Counted from the first letter of the stretch, positions 26,166 to 34,827 are shown. The stretch is 64,000 nucleotides of DNA from Mesorhizobium sp. LMG 17147 (GCF_024297145.1 NZ_JANCTC010000011.1:1-64000); one strand, 5' to 3'. Notes: generated from the letters alone by a model not told the origin. Program-made: numbers and translations.

Positions 26166-29100
26166 CTAACCGGCGAGCACACGGGTCGAGGGAAAGGCGA
26201 CTTCGACCAGGGTTCCCTCGCCGGGCGTCGAGTTGATGGTGAACCGGGCCCGGTTCGCTTCGACCATCGCCTTGGTCAGCGGCAGCCCAAGACCGGTGCC
26301 GTCGCCGCGGCCGCGCTTCAGCGCATTGATCTGCTTGAACGGCTTCAGCGCCTGCTCGATCTCGGACGGGCTCATGCCGATGCCGGTATCGCGCACGCGC
26401 ATGACGACATCGCCGGAGAGCTCGTAGGCCGTCGACACGATCACCTGGCCGCCGGCCTGCGTGTAGCGGACGGCGTTCGACAGGATGTTGAGCGCGATCT
26501 GCCGCACGCTGCGCAGATCGGCCACCACTTCCGGCAGCCGTGAGGCGAAGCTGGAGCGGATGATGACGCGTTCCCGGTTGGCTTGCGGCTGCATCATCGC
26601 CACGGTTTCGGCCAGCGTGTCGTTAAGCGACACCGCCTCATAGGCCATCTCCTGCTGGCCGGCCTCGATTTTCGAAATGTCGAGCAGGTCGTTGACCAGA
26701 TCGAGCACGTGGTTGCCCGAACGGTTGATGTCGCGCAGATAGTCGCGATAGCGGTCATTGGCCACCGGCCCGAATTTTTCGTCCACCATCAGCTCGGAAA
26801 AGCCGATGATGGCGTTGAGCGGCGTGCGGATCTCGTGGCTGATGCGGGCCAGAAAATCGGTCTTCTGCGACGAGGCGCGTTCGGCGACCGCGCGCGCCTG
26901 GGTCAAGTCCTCTTCGGCCCGCTTCCACTGGGTGATATCGCGCACCACTGCACAGAAGCCGCTGTCGTTGGGCAGCCTGCCGATGGTCATGAACAGCGGA
27001 ATGAAACGCCCCTGCGCCTCGCGCCCGATCACCTCGCGGCCATCGTTCATCACGCTTGCAACGCCGGGCTCCGACAACCCCTCGAGATAGTCACGCGCCG
27101 CGCGCTGGCTTTCGATCGCAAACAGCGAGACGAACGGCTTACCGGTCACCTCGTCGCTGTCGAAGCCGAACAGCGCTTCCGCCGGACGGCTAATTGAACG
27201 GATCGTTCCGTTACGGCCGATCAGCACGACGCCATCGGTGGCGGTGTCGATGATGGTGCGCATTTCGGCAATGCGCGCCTTGAGCTCGGAAACATCCGGC
27301 TGCGTTTGGTCGTCGGCAGCGCCATGCGGAATGGCTGATGCTTCGTCGTCGCCGGAACGGCGTACGACCAGCATCAGTGCCTTGCCGTTCCCCCACGGGA
27401 CGGAGCGCAAAATCGCGTCGATCGGAAACTCCTGACCGTCGCGCGTCCTCAGCCGCAATGCGCGGTCGCCGCCCTCCGAACTGCCGTCGTCGGCATAAGG
27501 GTCGGCAAACAGCGCGCCGAGCCCGCCCGCCTCGTCCAGGGCGTTGAGCGTCGCATAGCCGGTCAAGCCGAGGAATTCGTCGTTCGCGTAGTACAGTTGA
27601 TCGCCGGAATGGATAAGCACCGGCACCGGTAGCTTGCCGAGGATCGAGGTATCCGGCCCCTTGTTGCCCGCTCCGGCAAACGCCGACGGCACGAAGCCGC
27701 CGAGTTTGAGCGGTGGTGCCTGCGGCCGCTCGACGGGCGGCACCTGGCCGGCAGCGTCGGCTGCGCTGTCCTCGGACCAATCCTCGCTGTCCTCGGCGTC
27801 ATGAAAATCTTCGGCCGTCATGCTATCGTCGTCGCCATCCCGCGGCGCTTCGGCGACGATCGTTCGACGGTCGGTGCTGGGCTCGTCGCCTTCCTGCGCT
27901 TCATCGCCGGGTTCGCGGTTGGCATAGTCGAGCAGCGATCCGGAAACAGGGCGAGTGACGGGTTCGCCGGCTTGCGCCTCTGCTACCGCCTCATCCGGCT
28001 GCTCGCTGTCGAGCCGGGCGAGGTCCTTCTGGTCCTCGGCATCGGCCTCGGGTGGTTCGGCGGCAGCCGCCTCGCTTTCCGGACCTGGTTCCGGCATCTC
28101 ACCCTTGTCCGTCGGGCCGGCTCCTTTCAGCTTTGGCTCGTCGGCATTGCCGGCTGCCTCGACTTTCTCAACCGGCTTCTGCTTTCCGGCGCTGGGCTGT
28201 TCTTCGGCCGGGGTGCTGTCCTTCTTGAGACGCTCGCCAATCTCGCGAAACGCGCTGCGTTCCAGCGTCGACAGGCCCTTGTCGTTGGCCGGCTGCCGGT
28301 GCTCGGCCAGCCGGATCACCTTGTCGGCAAAGCGCCGCTCCGGCTTTGGCACGATGGTCAACGCCGGCACTTCGCCCCTGAACGGATCGGCGGGTTTCGG
28401 TGTCGCCGGGGCAGGTTCGACGGCTTCCGGCCCGACGCTCGCGGCGGGCTTTTCCTCGGCGACAAGGGCCATGCCGACGGCATCCGGATCGACCACCGCA
28501 TCGCCGCTCCTGGCGACGCCGAAACCGCGAAAACCTTCGAAAACCCGGCTGCGGCTGTAAACCGGGAGCGCCGCCAGATCGACTGGTATCTTCAGATCGG
28601 TGCCGGCGACCGGCCACAGCACGGAGCGGCCGGACCAGGTGTCGCGCCGTTCGAGCAGGCCGGCAATCTCGCCAGAGGCATCGAGGCCATAGGCGGCCGA
28701 AACATCCTCGAAGCGGCGCCCGATCACGTCGGCGGCAGGCTTGCCGACGAGCTCGGCAAATTCCGGCGACAGGGCGCTGAACCGGCCCTCCGCGTCGGTA
28801 CGCCAGACGAAACGCATGGGTGGGGCGGCGCGATCGATCGCCGAAGCGCGGCGTGCGGCCGGGGAGGCGGCTTTGGTGGCTTTTGCGGCGCTTTCCGGCG
28901 AAGTATCCGCGCCGGCCTGCGAAGCGTCCGGGCTGGTCTCGGCTTTACCGGACGCAGCCGCCCCGGGCGTGACCTGCGCGTCGTCGCCGGCATTGAAGTA
29001 CCAATGGTCATGCTGCGTCGGCGTTTCGCCAACCGTGTGTTGATTGTCAGCCGCGTCGACAGCTTCGTGCTCCGCCGATGCTGAGGTGCCTTCCATCGCT

Positions 29101-29912
29101 GCAAGGTCGATCTCCGCCGCGCCCATCCTGGCGATTGGCGGCTCGTTGTCTTGGCCCGTCGGCTGGGGAAGATCGCCACCGCTCGGTGCCGTTGCTGCTT
29201 CGCTGCCGGTTTCCCCCCCGGCACGCTCGCCATCAGGGGCCTCGCCGTCGAGCCGGTCCTCGTCGATCACCACCAGCAGGTGCCGCTCGTCCGTCAGCCG
29301 GGCAAGGCCCGCCGGATAGGAGCTGGATCCGCCCGGGACCAGGCGCTTGACGATGCGGTCGCTCTCGTTCGCCACGTCGGCGACAAGCGCGGCCAGCGTC
29401 TCAGGCCGGATGCCGAGTGCCGAAAAGCCGTCCGATGCGGCGTCGATATTGCCCTTGGCGTCGACAAAGGCGATGTAGTGGCCGTCATCCGTAAAACCAC
29501 CGATGGCGCGATCGGCGATCTCGGCCGCGCTGCGCGAGCCGGTCTGCGCCGCCGGCACCGCCAGCATGATTGCTTCCTCGCCATCGGGCATGGTCACTGC
29601 GCTGGCCAGGAAGCCGACCGCGCGGCTGGTCAGGCCGGTCGCCAGCCGGACCGTGATGGCACGGTCGCGGCCGATCTGCGGAAAACCGCTGGTTGCCATG
29701 ATCTGGCGCCTGGCGATCAGCGGCAAACCTGCCGAGGCGCCGATGATCGCGCCGATGTCGGGATAGCCGAATACCGCTGCGCCGGGGCCGTTGGCCCAGA
29801 TCACCTGCTCGAGATCGGCCGACAGAATAGCGATCGCGTCGCCTGCGGCGAAGCGCAGGCGGACCGGGTCGAGCACGGCGACATCGAGGAAGGAGTAGTT
29901 TTCAGCCGGCAT
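26166..29912 (-). CDS. Large PAS-domain sensor histidine kinase (PdhS/DivJ-PleC-like)
   Basis: A 1248-residue kinase with no obvious membrane helix. An N-terminal PAS-like region (AIAILSADLEQVIWANGPGA) is followed by a long Ala/Glu/Pro-rich, acidic, probably disordered stretch. Further PAS domains occur around residues 750-990 (PVPVLIHSGDQLYYANDEFL; TDGVVLIGRNGTIRSISRPA). The DHp H-box HEIRTPLNAIIGFSE has the phospho-His near residue 1026. The ATPase domain has NILSNAVRYT, RDTGIGM and GDGTGLGLPLTKAMVEANR. The H-box and dimerisation helix resemble the DivJ/PleC/PdhS group that signals to DivK in the alphaproteobacterial cell cycle. A CtrA-type box precedes it. ATG 29912 chosen over GTG 29930. 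Confidence 0.85.
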   Translation of the reverse strand: MPAENYSFLDVAVLDPVRLRFAAGDAIAILSADLEQVIWANGPGAAVFGYPDIGAIIGASAGLPLIARRQIMATSGFPQIGRDRAITVRLATGLTSRAVGFLASAVTMPDGEEAIMLAVPAAQTGSRSAAEIADRAIGGFTDDGHYIAFVDAKGNIDAASDGFSALGIRPETLAALVADVANESDRIVKRLVPGGSSSYPAGLARLTDERHLLVVIDEDRLDGEAPDGERAGGETGSEAATAPSGGDLPQPTGQDNEPPIARMGAAEIDLAAMEGTSASAEHEAVDAADNQHTVGETPTQHDHWYFNAGDDAQVTPGAAASGKAETSPDASQAGADTSPESAAKATKAASPAARRASAIDRAAPPMRFVWRTDAEGRFSALSPEFAELVGKPAADVIGRRFEDVSAAYGLDASGEIAGLLERRDTWSGRSVLWPVAGTDLKIPVDLAALPVYSRSRVFEGFRGFGVARSGDAVVDPDAVGMALVAEEKPAASVGPEAVEPAPATPKPADPFRGEVPALTIVPKPERRFADKVIRLAEHRQPANDKGLSTLERSAFREIGERLKKDSTPAEEQPSAGKQKPVEKVEAAGNADEPKLKGAGPTDKGEMPEPGPESEAAAAEPPEADAEDQKDLARLDSEQPDEAVAEAQAGEPVTRPVSGSLLDYANREPGDEAQEGDEPSTDRRTIVAEAPRDGDDDSMTAEDFHDAEDSEDWSEDSAADAAGQVPPVERPQAPPLKLGGFVPSAFAGAGNKGPDTSILGKLPVPVLIHSGDQLYYANDEFLGLTGYATLNALDEAGGLGALFADPYADDGSSEGGDRALRLRTRDGQEFPIDAILRSVPWGNGKALMLVVRRSGDDEASAIPHGAADDQTQPDVSELKARIAEMRTIIDTATDGVVLIGRNGTIRSISRPAEALFGFDSDEVTGKPFVSLFAIESQRAARDYLEGLSEPGVASVMNDGREVIGREAQGRFIPLFMTIGRLPNDSGFCAVVRDITQWKRAEEDLTQARAVAERASSQKTDFLARISHEIRTPLNAIIGFSELMVDEKFGPVANDRYRDYLRDINRSGNHVLDLVNDLLDISKIEAGQQEMAYEAVSLNDTLAETVAMMQPQANRERVIIRSSFASRLPEVVADLRSVRQIALNILSNAVRYTQAGGQVIVSTAYELSGDVVMRVRDTGIGMSPSEIEQALKPFKQINALKRGRGDGTGLGLPLTKAMVEANRARFTINSTPGEGTLVEVAFPSTRVLAG

Positions 29913-29948
29913 GCGTTTGGCGACCCTCACAGAGCGGGCAATTTGCGG

Positions 29949-29963
29949 TTAACGCTTTGTTAA
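29949..29963 (-). promoter_or_regulatory. CtrA-type binding site before the histidine kinase
   Basis: TTAA-N7-TTAA (TTAACGCTTTGTTAA) lies about 37 bases upstream of the kinase ATG. It matches the full CtrA consensus spacing of nine-mer halves known from Caulobacter and rhizobia. Confidence 0.5.
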
Positions 29964-30061
29964 TAAAAGCCGACGGCGCGAAGGTCCACAAGTCATAGCG
30001 TGCAACCAATGGAATCTCTAGGCGCGTGGTTAACGCCACGAACAAATAATATATGGTGCGA

Positions 30062-30103
30062 TGCAACAAACATGTTGCAATGCACAAAAATTGCCTTTAT
30101 ATT
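30062..30103 (+). promoter_or_regulatory. Phasin promoter with overlapping palindrome
   Basis: A palindrome TGCAACA-AACA-TGTTGCA (30062-30079) overlaps a -35 element TTGCAA (30075-30080), which is 17 bases from TATATT (30098-30103). PhaR/AniA repressors of phasin genes bind TGC/GCA-rich repeats, so this is a candidate PhaR operator. A PhaR gene is not in the window. Confidence 0.5.
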
Positions 30104-30164
30104 GCCATGATACATGAACGAGACGGCTTTTCGTCAAAGCCGCTGCCGCTGAAAAGGATGGAAA

Positions 30165-30623
30165 ATGTCCAGGACCAAGACCGCTGAAACGATCGAAAAC
30201 GTTGAATTCCCGAGCTTCGACGCTTCCAAGGCCACCGACCAGATCCGCGCCTTCGCCGAAAAGGGCGTCGAGCAGTCGAAAGAGGCCTATGCCAAGCTGA
30301 AGACCGGCGCCGAGGAGACCCAGAAGGCTCTGGAGTCGACCTACGAGACCGCCAAGTCCGTTTCCAGCGACCTGTCGCTCAAGACCATCGCCGCCCTGCG
30401 CGCCAATGCCGAAGCCGGCTTCTCGCATTTCGAAGCGCTGATCGGCGCCAAGTCGCTGTCGGAAGTCGTCGAGTTGCAGACCGCTTTCCTGCGCAAGCGC
30501 GTCGAAATGACCGTCGAGCAGGCCAAGGACTTTCAAGCGGTTGCTGCCAAGGCGGCCGAGGACGTATCCAAGCCGATCAAGACCGCCTTCGAGAAGGCCG
30601 TGAAAGAAATCAAGATCGCCTAA
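30165..30623 (+). CDS. Phasin
   Basis: A 152-residue phasin_2-type protein. It is almost entirely amphipathic helix, with FAEKGVEQSKEAYAKLKTGA, TQKALESTYETAKSVSSDLS and a C-terminal FQAVAAKAAEDVSKPIKTAF. Phasins coat polyhydroxyalkanoate granules and control their size and number. AAAAGGATGGAAA precedes the ATG. It is divergent from the histidine kinase and lies just upstream of an alpha-r14-like sRNA. Terminator not seen right after the stop, so read-through toward the sRNA is possible. Confidence 0.9.
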   Translation: MSRTKTAETIENVEFPSFDASKATDQIRAFAEKGVEQSKEAYAKLKTGAEETQKALESTYETAKSVSSDLSLKTIAALRANAEAGFSHFEALIGAKSLSEVVELQTAFLRKRVEMTVEQAKDFQAVAAKAAEDVSKPIKTAFEKAVKEIKIA

Positions 30624-30696
30624 TATTTGCACACAGTTTGACGATGCATCAAAAGGTCGCATTTCGTCAGACAAATAGATGTGCGATATAGTCGTT

Positions 30697-30816
30697 CAAA
30701 CGAATACCCGGCGGGTGGAACCTCCTCCCTCTGCTCACCGGGGTAACCAGCCAGCACCTCCTCCCGCTGGCTCGTAACAGGAAAAGGCCGGCACCTCCTC
30801 CCGCCGGCCTTTTCTT
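30697..30816 (+). ncRNA. NfeR1/alpha-r14-like trans-acting sRNA with three CCTCCTCCC loops
   Basis: Three hairpins each present the anti-Shine-Dalgarno sequence CCTCCTCCC, at 30721-30729, 30757-30765 and 30794-30802. The second stem is AGCCAGC/GCTGGCT (30749-30755 and 30766-30772). The third, AAAGGCCGGC/GCCGGCCTTT, ends in TTTTCTTT and acts as terminator. This matches the known alpha-r14 (NfeR1) family of rhizobial sRNAs, which block translation by pairing with ribosome sites. The 5' end is estimated from a possible -10 (CGATAT, 30685-30690). Confidence 0.85.
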
Positions 30817-30961
30817 TGTCCGGCGGAAAATGACGCGATGCCGGAGCGAGCTTTTGCCTTGCCAAAAGCCTTGAATTAAACTCCGATAGCCCGTATGGAC
30901 GCATCGCCGAACGACAGAGCGGGTCCCGAACGTTTCATCTCGATCCCGCTCTGGCAAACGT

Positions 30962-31038
30962 GCCGTTGTAGCTCAGATGGTTAGAGCGCCGGATTGTGGA
31001 TCCGGAGGTCGCTGGTTCGATCCCAGCCAACGGTACCA
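30962..31038 (+). tRNA. tRNA-His (GTG)
   Basis: A 77-base cloverleaf. Acceptor GCCGTTG pairs with CAACGGT (one G-T pair), the anticodon stem is CCGGA/TCCGG with loop TTGTGGA (anticodon GTG), the T-arm is GCTGG-TTCGATC-CCAGC, and CCA is encoded. The discriminator is A73, and the base before G1 is T, so the G-1 normally used for His identity is not encoded. This matches the unusual alphaproteobacterial tRNA-His, and a hisS gene lies at 57.2 kb. Confidence 0.97.
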
Positions 31039-31100
31039 TCACCTTCAGCCACACTTCTGACCGGCAAAATACTGCTAAAGCGGTCTTATGACTGGTTGCC

Positions 31101-32009
31101 TCACCCACGGTCCCGCGCCTGACGCGTGCCGCGCAGGTGGTCCACGAGGGCTCTCAGCTTCGGCGCGACATTCCGTCGGCTGGGGAAATAGAGATAGAAA
31201 CCCGCAAACGGCGGGAAATAGCCGTCGAGGATTGGCACAAGCTCGCCGCGGTCGATCCAGGGGCGGAATGTATCCGCCATGCCGAACGTGATCCCGGCGC
31301 CTGCAACGGCCAGCCGGATCATCAGCCACATGTCGTTGGTCGTGATCTCGGGCGCAACCGCCACGTCGAATTCGCGCCCGTCCTCGCCAAACTCCCACCG
31401 ATAGGGCGAAACTCCCGGCGCCGGCCGCCAGCCGATACAGCGATGAGCCACAAGCTCGCGCGGATGGGCGGGTGCTCCGAACTTTTCGAGATAGCGCGGG
31501 GCGCAGACGGCCATCTGCCGCTGATCGCCCGATACCGGCACGGCAATCATGTCCTGCTCAATCACTTCGCCGAGCCTGACTCCGGCATCATAGCCTTCGG
31601 CAACGATGTCGAATTCCTCGTCGGTGACCACAATATCCAGATGCACCTCGGGAAACCTTTCTGCAAAGGACGCCAGCAACGGTCCTGACAGAAAGGCCTC
31701 TGCGATAGACGAAACCGCGATCCGCAGCAGGCCGCGCGGGCGGTCCAGAAACTCCGTAGTGGCTTCGACTGCCGCGTTCAAGTCGGCGATCGCCGGTGCG
31801 ACGCTCGCCAGCAGGCGCTCGCCCGCTTCGGTCAGGTTGACGCTGCGTGTCGTGCGCTGCAGCAATGCGATGCCAAGGCGCTGTTCAAGCCTGAGGATGC
31901 TCTGGCTGACCGCCGAGCGCGTCACGCCCAATCGGTCCGCCGCAGCGCGAAAATTGCGTTCCTCGGCCACCGTGACGAAGACGGCAATTGCATTGAGATC
32001 GATGTCCAT
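31101..32009 (-). CDS. LysR-family regulator
   Basis: A 302-residue LTTR. The N-terminal winged HTH reads FVTVAEERNFRAAADRLGVT and SAVSQSILRLEQRLGIALLQ. The effector domain follows from about residue 90. It is divergent from the SDR at 32146, with a 136-base shared upstream region containing AT-rich stretches (TTAGCAAAACTTACC), where a LysR site would be expected. It probably controls the SDR-SDR-Atu4866 genes. Confidence 0.9.
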   Translation of the reverse strand: MDIDLNAIAVFVTVAEERNFRAAADRLGVTRSAVSQSILRLEQRLGIALLQRTTRSVNLTEAGERLLASVAPAIADLNAAVEATTEFLDRPRGLLRIAVSSIAEAFLSGPLLASFAERFPEVHLDIVVTDEEFDIVAEGYDAGVRLGEVIEQDMIAVPVSGDQRQMAVCAPRYLEKFGAPAHPRELVAHRCIGWRPAPGVSPYRWEFGEDGREFDVAVAPEITTNDMWLMIRLAVAGAGITFGMADTFRPWIDRGELVPILDGYFPPFAGFYLYFPSRRNVAPKLRALVDHLRGTRQARDRG

Positions 32010-32145
32010 TGGTTAGCAAAACTTACCATCGAGGTTAACGGCGGGCGGGTTATCGCGACAATGCCATGGCTCTATCTCTGTCGCAACGGCAAGAAGGCTT
32101 GATCCTCCCGATCAAAGCCGAAGCCGACCGACAAGGAGATATCCC

Positions 32146-32895
32146 ATGACATCACTCCCTTCCTCCTGGGACCTGGACGGAAAAGTCGCCCTCGTGACCG
32201 GCGCGGCACGCGGCATCGGTCGCTGCACGGCGGAGCTGCTGCGTGCGCGCGGTGCCCGGATCGTGGCAAGCGATCTCAGCGACACCGTACGCGAATTGGA
32301 AGCCGAGGACGTGGCAACCCTGGTCGGCGACGTCGCCGACGAGGATCTGGCCAGACGCTCGGTCGAGCTCGCGGCGAAGCACTTCGGACGTCTTGACATC
32401 GTCGTGAACAATGCCGGTCGCACGCTCAACAAACGTCTGACGGAGACCTCGGTCGACGACTACGACCGCATTCTGCAGATCAACGCGCGCGGCAGCTTCG
32501 TCACCGCCCGTGCCGCTGTGGAACTGATGGCCGGTGGTGGCGGCGCGATCGTCAATGTCTCATCGATCTCGGCCGTCGCGGCCTTCGAGACGCAGGCGGC
32601 CTATGCCTCCTCCAAGGCGGCTGTCGCACAGCTGACCAAGGTAATCGCGATCGAATATGGGCGTATGGGCATTCGCTGTAACGCCGTTGCCCCTGGCGTG
32701 ATCGAAACCGACATCATGGAAGGTGTGGTGGAGAATGGCCGGGAGATGCTGCGCAGCTTCGGCAACGCGCATCCAATCGGCCGGATCGGCCAGCCGCAAG
32801 AAGTTGCCGAGGCCATCGCCTTTCTTGCCTCGCCGGCATCCAGCTTCATCACCGGGGGGTTGCTTCTGGTCGATGGCGGCTACACCGCCCAGTGA
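32146..32895 (+). CDS. SDR family oxidoreductase
   Basis: A 249-residue classical SDR. The cofactor motif is VTGAARGIGRC, Asp follows in IVASDLSD (NAD-type), NNAGRT is present, and the active site has SSISAVAAF with YASSKAA (Tyr-x3-Lys). The AAGGAGATATCCC ribosome site precedes the ATG. It starts a small cluster with another SDR and an Atu4866-domain protein, divergent from a LysR gene. Substrate unknown. Confidence 0.88.
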   Translation: MTSLPSSWDLDGKVALVTGAARGIGRCTAELLRARGARIVASDLSDTVRELEAEDVATLVGDVADEDLARRSVELAAKHFGRLDIVVNNAGRTLNKRLTETSVDDYDRILQINARGSFVTARAAVELMAGGGGAIVNVSSISAVAAFETQAAYASSKAAVAQLTKVIAIEYGRMGIRCNAVAPGVIETDIMEGVVENGREMLRSFGNAHPIGRIGQPQEVAEAIAFLASPASSFITGGLLLVDGGYTAQ

Positions 32896-32989
32896 GCCCC
32901 AATAGGGCCGGCGCACTGGGCGAACTCGCCCGCACGCCGATCCTTCACATCGTGAAAATACTTACAGGAATTCTGAAAGGATCATTTCC

Positions 32990-33718
32990 GTGACCATGAA
33001 CAAAGTTGTTCTGATCACCGGTGCCTCCAGCGGCATCGGTGCTGGCATCGCCCGCGAACTTGGCGCGGCAGGTGCAAAGCTGATGCTCGGCGCGCGGCGC
33101 ACCGACCGCCTTGAAGCGCTTGCGGCAGAAATCGAGGCGGCTGGTGGGACGGTTCGCGTGCGAGCGCTCGACGTCACCACGAGGGCCGACGTCGCGGCAT
33201 TCGCCGATGCCGCGCGGGCCGAATGGGGCCAGGTCGATGTCATCGTCAACAATGCGGGCGTCATGCCGCTGTCGGCCATGGCAGCCATGAAGGTCGACGA
33301 GTGGGAGCTGATGGTGGACGTCAACGTCAAGGGTGTTCTGTACGGCATCGCGGCGGTGCTCCCTGAGATGACGGCACGTGGCTCCGGGCATATCATCAAT
33401 ATCGGTTCCATTGGCGCACTGGCCGTCTCGCCCATGGCTGCCGTCTATTGCGCAACGAAATACGCTGTCCGCGCGATTTCCGATGGGCTCCGCCAGGAGA
33501 GTGACGATATCCGGGTAACCTGCATTCATCCCGGCGTGGTGGAAAGCGAGCTGGCGAACACGATCTCCGACGAAGCCGCTGCCGCCGCCATGAAAACCTG
33601 GCGTGCTATTGCCCTGCAACCCGATGCCATCGCCAGGGCAGTGCGCTACGCACTCGAACAGCCCGACGATGTCGACGTCAACGAGATTGTCGTGCGTCCG
33701 ACGAAGGCGGCGCATTGA
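32990..33718 (+). CDS. SDR family NAD(P)-dependent oxidoreductase
   Basis: A 242-residue SDR with ITGASSGIGAGIARELGAAG, an Arg pair after beta-2 (LGARRTDRL, NADP-type), NNAGVMPLS and YCATKYAVRA. The start may be GTG 32990, eight bases after AAAGGA, or ATG 32996. It lies 94 bases after the previous SDR, and its TGA overlaps the next ATG (TGATG). Likely acts in the same pathway as the first SDR. Confidence 0.87.
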   Translation: MTMNKVVLITGASSGIGAGIARELGAAGAKLMLGARRTDRLEALAAEIEAAGGTVRVRALDVTTRADVAAFADAARAEWGQVDVIVNNAGVMPLSAMAAMKVDEWELMVDVNVKGVLYGIAAVLPEMTARGSGHIINIGSIGALAVSPMAAVYCATKYAVRAISDGLRQESDDIRVTCIHPGVVESELANTISDEAAAAAMKTWRAIALQPDAIARAVRYALEQPDDVDVNEIVVRPTKAAH

Positions 33719-34062
33719 TGCCATCCACTTTGACCGCAGTGCTTACGGGTATTGCCCTTGCTGTAACTCCAGCCGGCCTGACCCTTCCTTCAACTCCAAT
33801 CCTTGCAGAGGAACCAATGACGCAGCAAGATCATCCTTACGTCGGACTTTGGGTCACCGGGGATCGCCATATCAGGCACGAACTCCTGCCGAACGGCCGT
33901 TATGACGAAGCGCGCGGTGACCGCGAGAGCGCCTACCGGGGACGCTACGAAGTGCGGGGCAACCACATAGAATACTGGGACGATACGGGCTTCACCGCGG
34001 ATGGTGAGTTCGTCGAAGGCGTCCTCCATCATGCCGGCATGATCCTTTACCGCCAGCGATAG
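33718..34062 (+). CDS. Atu4866-domain exported protein
   Basis: A 114-residue protein with an N-terminal signal peptide (about residues 1-30, LTGIALAVTPAGLTLP) and an Atu4866-type beta domain with YVGLWVTGDRHIRHELLPNG, GRYEVRGNHIEYWDDTGF and VLHHAGMILYRQ. The domain is widespread next to SDRs in rhizobia. Its function is unknown, though a small-ligand-binding fold is plausible. Translationally coupled to the preceding SDR. Confidence 0.8.
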   Translation: MPSTLTAVLTGIALAVTPAGLTLPSTPILAEEPMTQQDHPYVGLWVTGDRHIRHELLPNGRYDEARGDRESAYRGRYEVRGNHIEYWDDTGFTADGEFVEGVLHHAGMILYRQR

Positions 34063-34572
34063 AGAGCCACCCTGAGACAAGCACTTCAGGGTTCCACAAG
34101 ACGCTATTGCATGCCTTGCATGAGGCGCTCGGCAGCTTGCACTGCAAGGCCGGTCACACCACATCTCTCCCAGCAAGCGCGGCGGAAAGAAGCAGGACCG
34201 GGAGCGGAGTCGACATTGCAAATGGTTGTCACTATATAGCGGCGGCTTTGACGGCTCGCTTTTTACGTCGTGCCAGCGAGAGCGCGGTAAATGTGCTAGC
34301 TATTGTGACATCTATTGTGATCTAAAACGGCTTGAAAACCGAAAAAAAGCAAATAGAATCAATAGCGCGGGTCGAACGAGTTTCCTCGAGAGAATCAGTC
34401 CTCAAGAACTAGAACGTGCTCCTTGAACCCTCCATTCCCTTCAGCTCTGTGGACCTCGGACAAGTTCGGCTTGCCGGGCGAAGCCGACTCGGCTCGAATG
34501 GCAGCACGCATCTTTTCGAAGATGCCGACGTTTATGATTACCAATCGGCATAGCCGCTAGGGAAACAGCAGT
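34063..34572. other. Intergenic region before DUF768 gene
   Basis: About 510 bases. Two tandem 12-mers, CTATTGTGACAT and CTATTGTGATCT, are at 34300-34323. A stable hairpin GCATCTT-TTCG-AAGATGC is at 34508-34525, about 48 bases before the DUF768 ATG. The middle (34300-34400) is AT-richer than the surroundings. Short open frames look non-coding. Confidence 0.5.
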
Positions 34573-34827
34573 ATGAGTGAACACGCGATCGAGTTCTTGC
34601 GCGGGTGGATTGGCGAAAAAGTCCACTGCCAGCCCTCGCCAGCCAGAATCGAGAAGCAGGCCGAGACCCTCGCCAGGGAATGCGCGGCCAAGGCTGCCGA
34701 AGCCGGCATACCCCTGGAGGACATTCAGGAAGAGGTCGGCGACATTCAGGAGCTCATTGCTTCAAGGCTCGAGGAGGCCGCCGAGGCCGATCAGGACGAG
34801 CGGAATTCCAACAAGCCTGCCGGCTGA
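34573..34827 (+). CDS. DUF768 domain protein
   Basis: An 84-residue protein with FLRGWIGEKVHCQPSPARI, an Ala/Glu-rich helix and EEVGDIQELIASRLEEA. DUF768 proteins are small, often multicopy and mostly restricted to Mesorhizobium and relatives, so this is a taxonomic marker. Function unknown. AGGGAAACAGCAGT precedes the ATG. Confidence 0.85.
   Translation: MSEHAIEFLRGWIGEKVHCQPSPARIEKQAETLARECAAKAAEAGIPLEDIQEEVGDIQELIASRLEEAAEADQDERNSNKPAG

Noticed and set aside
34107..34325. 72-codon frame upstream of DUF768
   Set aside because: No ribosome site or domain, and it covers the tandem 12-mers.
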